Source: Cladocopium goreaui | Lineage: Eukaryota; Sar; Dinophyceae; Suessiales; Symbiodiniaceae | DNA: 64,000 nt | Assembly (NCBI GenBank): GCA_947184155.2 | Contig: CAMXCT020000458.1 | Coordinates: forward strand, 434,001-498,000 | Direction: 5' to 3' | Part shown: in pieces, positions 63,254-64,000 of the stretch | Numbering within the stretch: the first letter of the stretch is position 1 | How the letters are laid out: each line of letters begins with the position of its first letter | Made by a program: the position numbers and the translations under genes | The notes under the pieces: model-generated | Told to the model about the DNA's origin: nothing | Databases searched by the model: none | The model's input: only the letters and a program-made list of their open reading frames with translations

Positions 63254-64000
63254 GTCCCATAGGTAGTTATATGTTGTTTTCCTGATTTATCATATTTGAT
63301 CTTATGGTCAGATTTTGGATGCGCCTCATTTTATGTCACGTAGAAATCCACGTCTCTTGCGGGGTCCCCATAGTTCCCACCCTGCTCTGCGCTGCTCAGG
63401 AAAGAAACGCCAAGGACCACAATCGGTTGTGCGCATGCTCTTGAATTTGCTTGTTGGCCTGTTGCAGCCTGGCATTCTTCATGAAGGATTGAGGAATGGC
63501 TCGAAACCGGAAAACTCTAAATACATCTCGATTTCTGGAGCATTGAGTACAAAATGACCAGCCATTGTCACAGATTCAACGATCCGTTTGCAGAGGACGG
63601 AATCGGAACATTGGGCGATCCAGAAACAGCTTGAGGCCATCTGAGGACGCCCCCATAAAAAAGCAGATGGCAGTTTAGCAGGGGATAAAATATGATAAAA
63701 CACATCTTTGGAACCATAGAATGGGGGGTATAACATGGTATAACTGATATTGAGGGGATGGGAACGTTTTTTTTTGGTGTCTAATCCTTCGGAGATGTTT
63801 TTTGGGTGCAAGAAGTTGCTACCTGATTCCCCAAATTCATCCAAATTCATCTTCATCCTGTTCGATTTCTGCGTGAAAAGCAACCCTTTTGATGGAATAA
63901 GACGAAAAATCAGCTCCGAGGGCAATTTAGACCAAAAAGAAGGCTTGAGAAACCGAACCTTGCAGGTAAGGGTGTAAAGTGATATTTACTGGTAGTAGAG
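63254..64000. other. Right-edge stretch
   Basis: An open frame at 63315-63557 contains KKRQGPQSVVRMLLNLLVGL after GCTCAG|GA. Another frame at 63750-63977 runs to CTTGCAG|GTAAGG, a perfect donor-like end. Either could hold an exon of a downstream gene, but I cannot support a product. Confidence 0.3.

Noticed and set aside
1-64000. tRNA, rRNA, CRISPR array, complete spliced-leader gene
   Set aside because: I saw no cloverleaf, no rRNA-like block, no spacer array and no full 22-base leader; only its last nine bases occur in the LTR.

Overview
The window looks like nuclear DNA of a dinoflagellate, most likely of the order Suessiales (Symbiodiniaceae or a relative). The signs are: tiny GC-rich exons scattered in AT-rich, repeat-laden introns; introns that often start with GC instead of GT and end AG before a G; Ty1/copia-type elements with dinoflagellate-style variant motifs; and very long microsatellites. 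The species cannot be fixed from sequence alone. No tools were run: all gene models below were assembled by eye from splice sites, reading phase and conserved protein motifs.

Host gene. One plus-strand gene appears to run from before base 529 to a stop at 48743-48745. Sixteen exon candidates of about 40-150 nt keep a continuous reading phase (456 codons visible). They encode an F-box-like segment (529-1863), then a JmjC (cupin-type Fe(II)/2-oxoglutarate oxygenase) domain (about 4184-42869), then a short C-terminal tail (43447-48745). The JmjC core is strongly supported: the splice between 9604 and 38116 rebuilds the family motif PLYLFD, and later exons carry HTD (iron ligands), AKRW, GWWH (third iron ligand) and FTRN. 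The intron inside PLYLFD is 28.5 kb.

The giant intron (9605-38115) holds a broken, RT-less copia-like LTR element (12448-16212), a 495-bp C/G-tract TIR element (16920-17414), a direct segmental duplication (10.4-19.5 kb versus 24.4-36.8 kb), minisatellites (21.5-23.1, 28.9-29.5, 32.7-33.5 kb) and an AT-rich stretch (23.3-24.0 kb). The smaller introns carry about a dozen copies of a ~105-bp palindromic MITE with TACCCTCTGGT ends.

From 46.2 to 47.6 kb lies a long GATA-type repeat. Just after the predicted stop is a 13-kb, nearly intact Ty1/copia element (49023-61996): 319-bp LTRs with one mismatch, a TTAAA target duplication, a primer-binding-like site and a purine tract. It has two long ORFs. 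ORF2 (2607 aa) is Gag-protease-integrase-RT-RNase H. ORF1 (1357 aa) is a disordered protein ending in a HAD-hydrolase-like domain, which I do not know from copia elements. A hairpin-capable motif (GGGGCTGC ... GCGCC) recurs at least 13 times through both ORFs, across the ORF2 stop codon and twice, in elaborated form, in the inter-ORF spacer. The ORF1 HAD domain and this hairpin family are the best candidates for an undescribed system here. The last 2 kb hold mostly nothing recognised, with one possible exon at 63180-63253.
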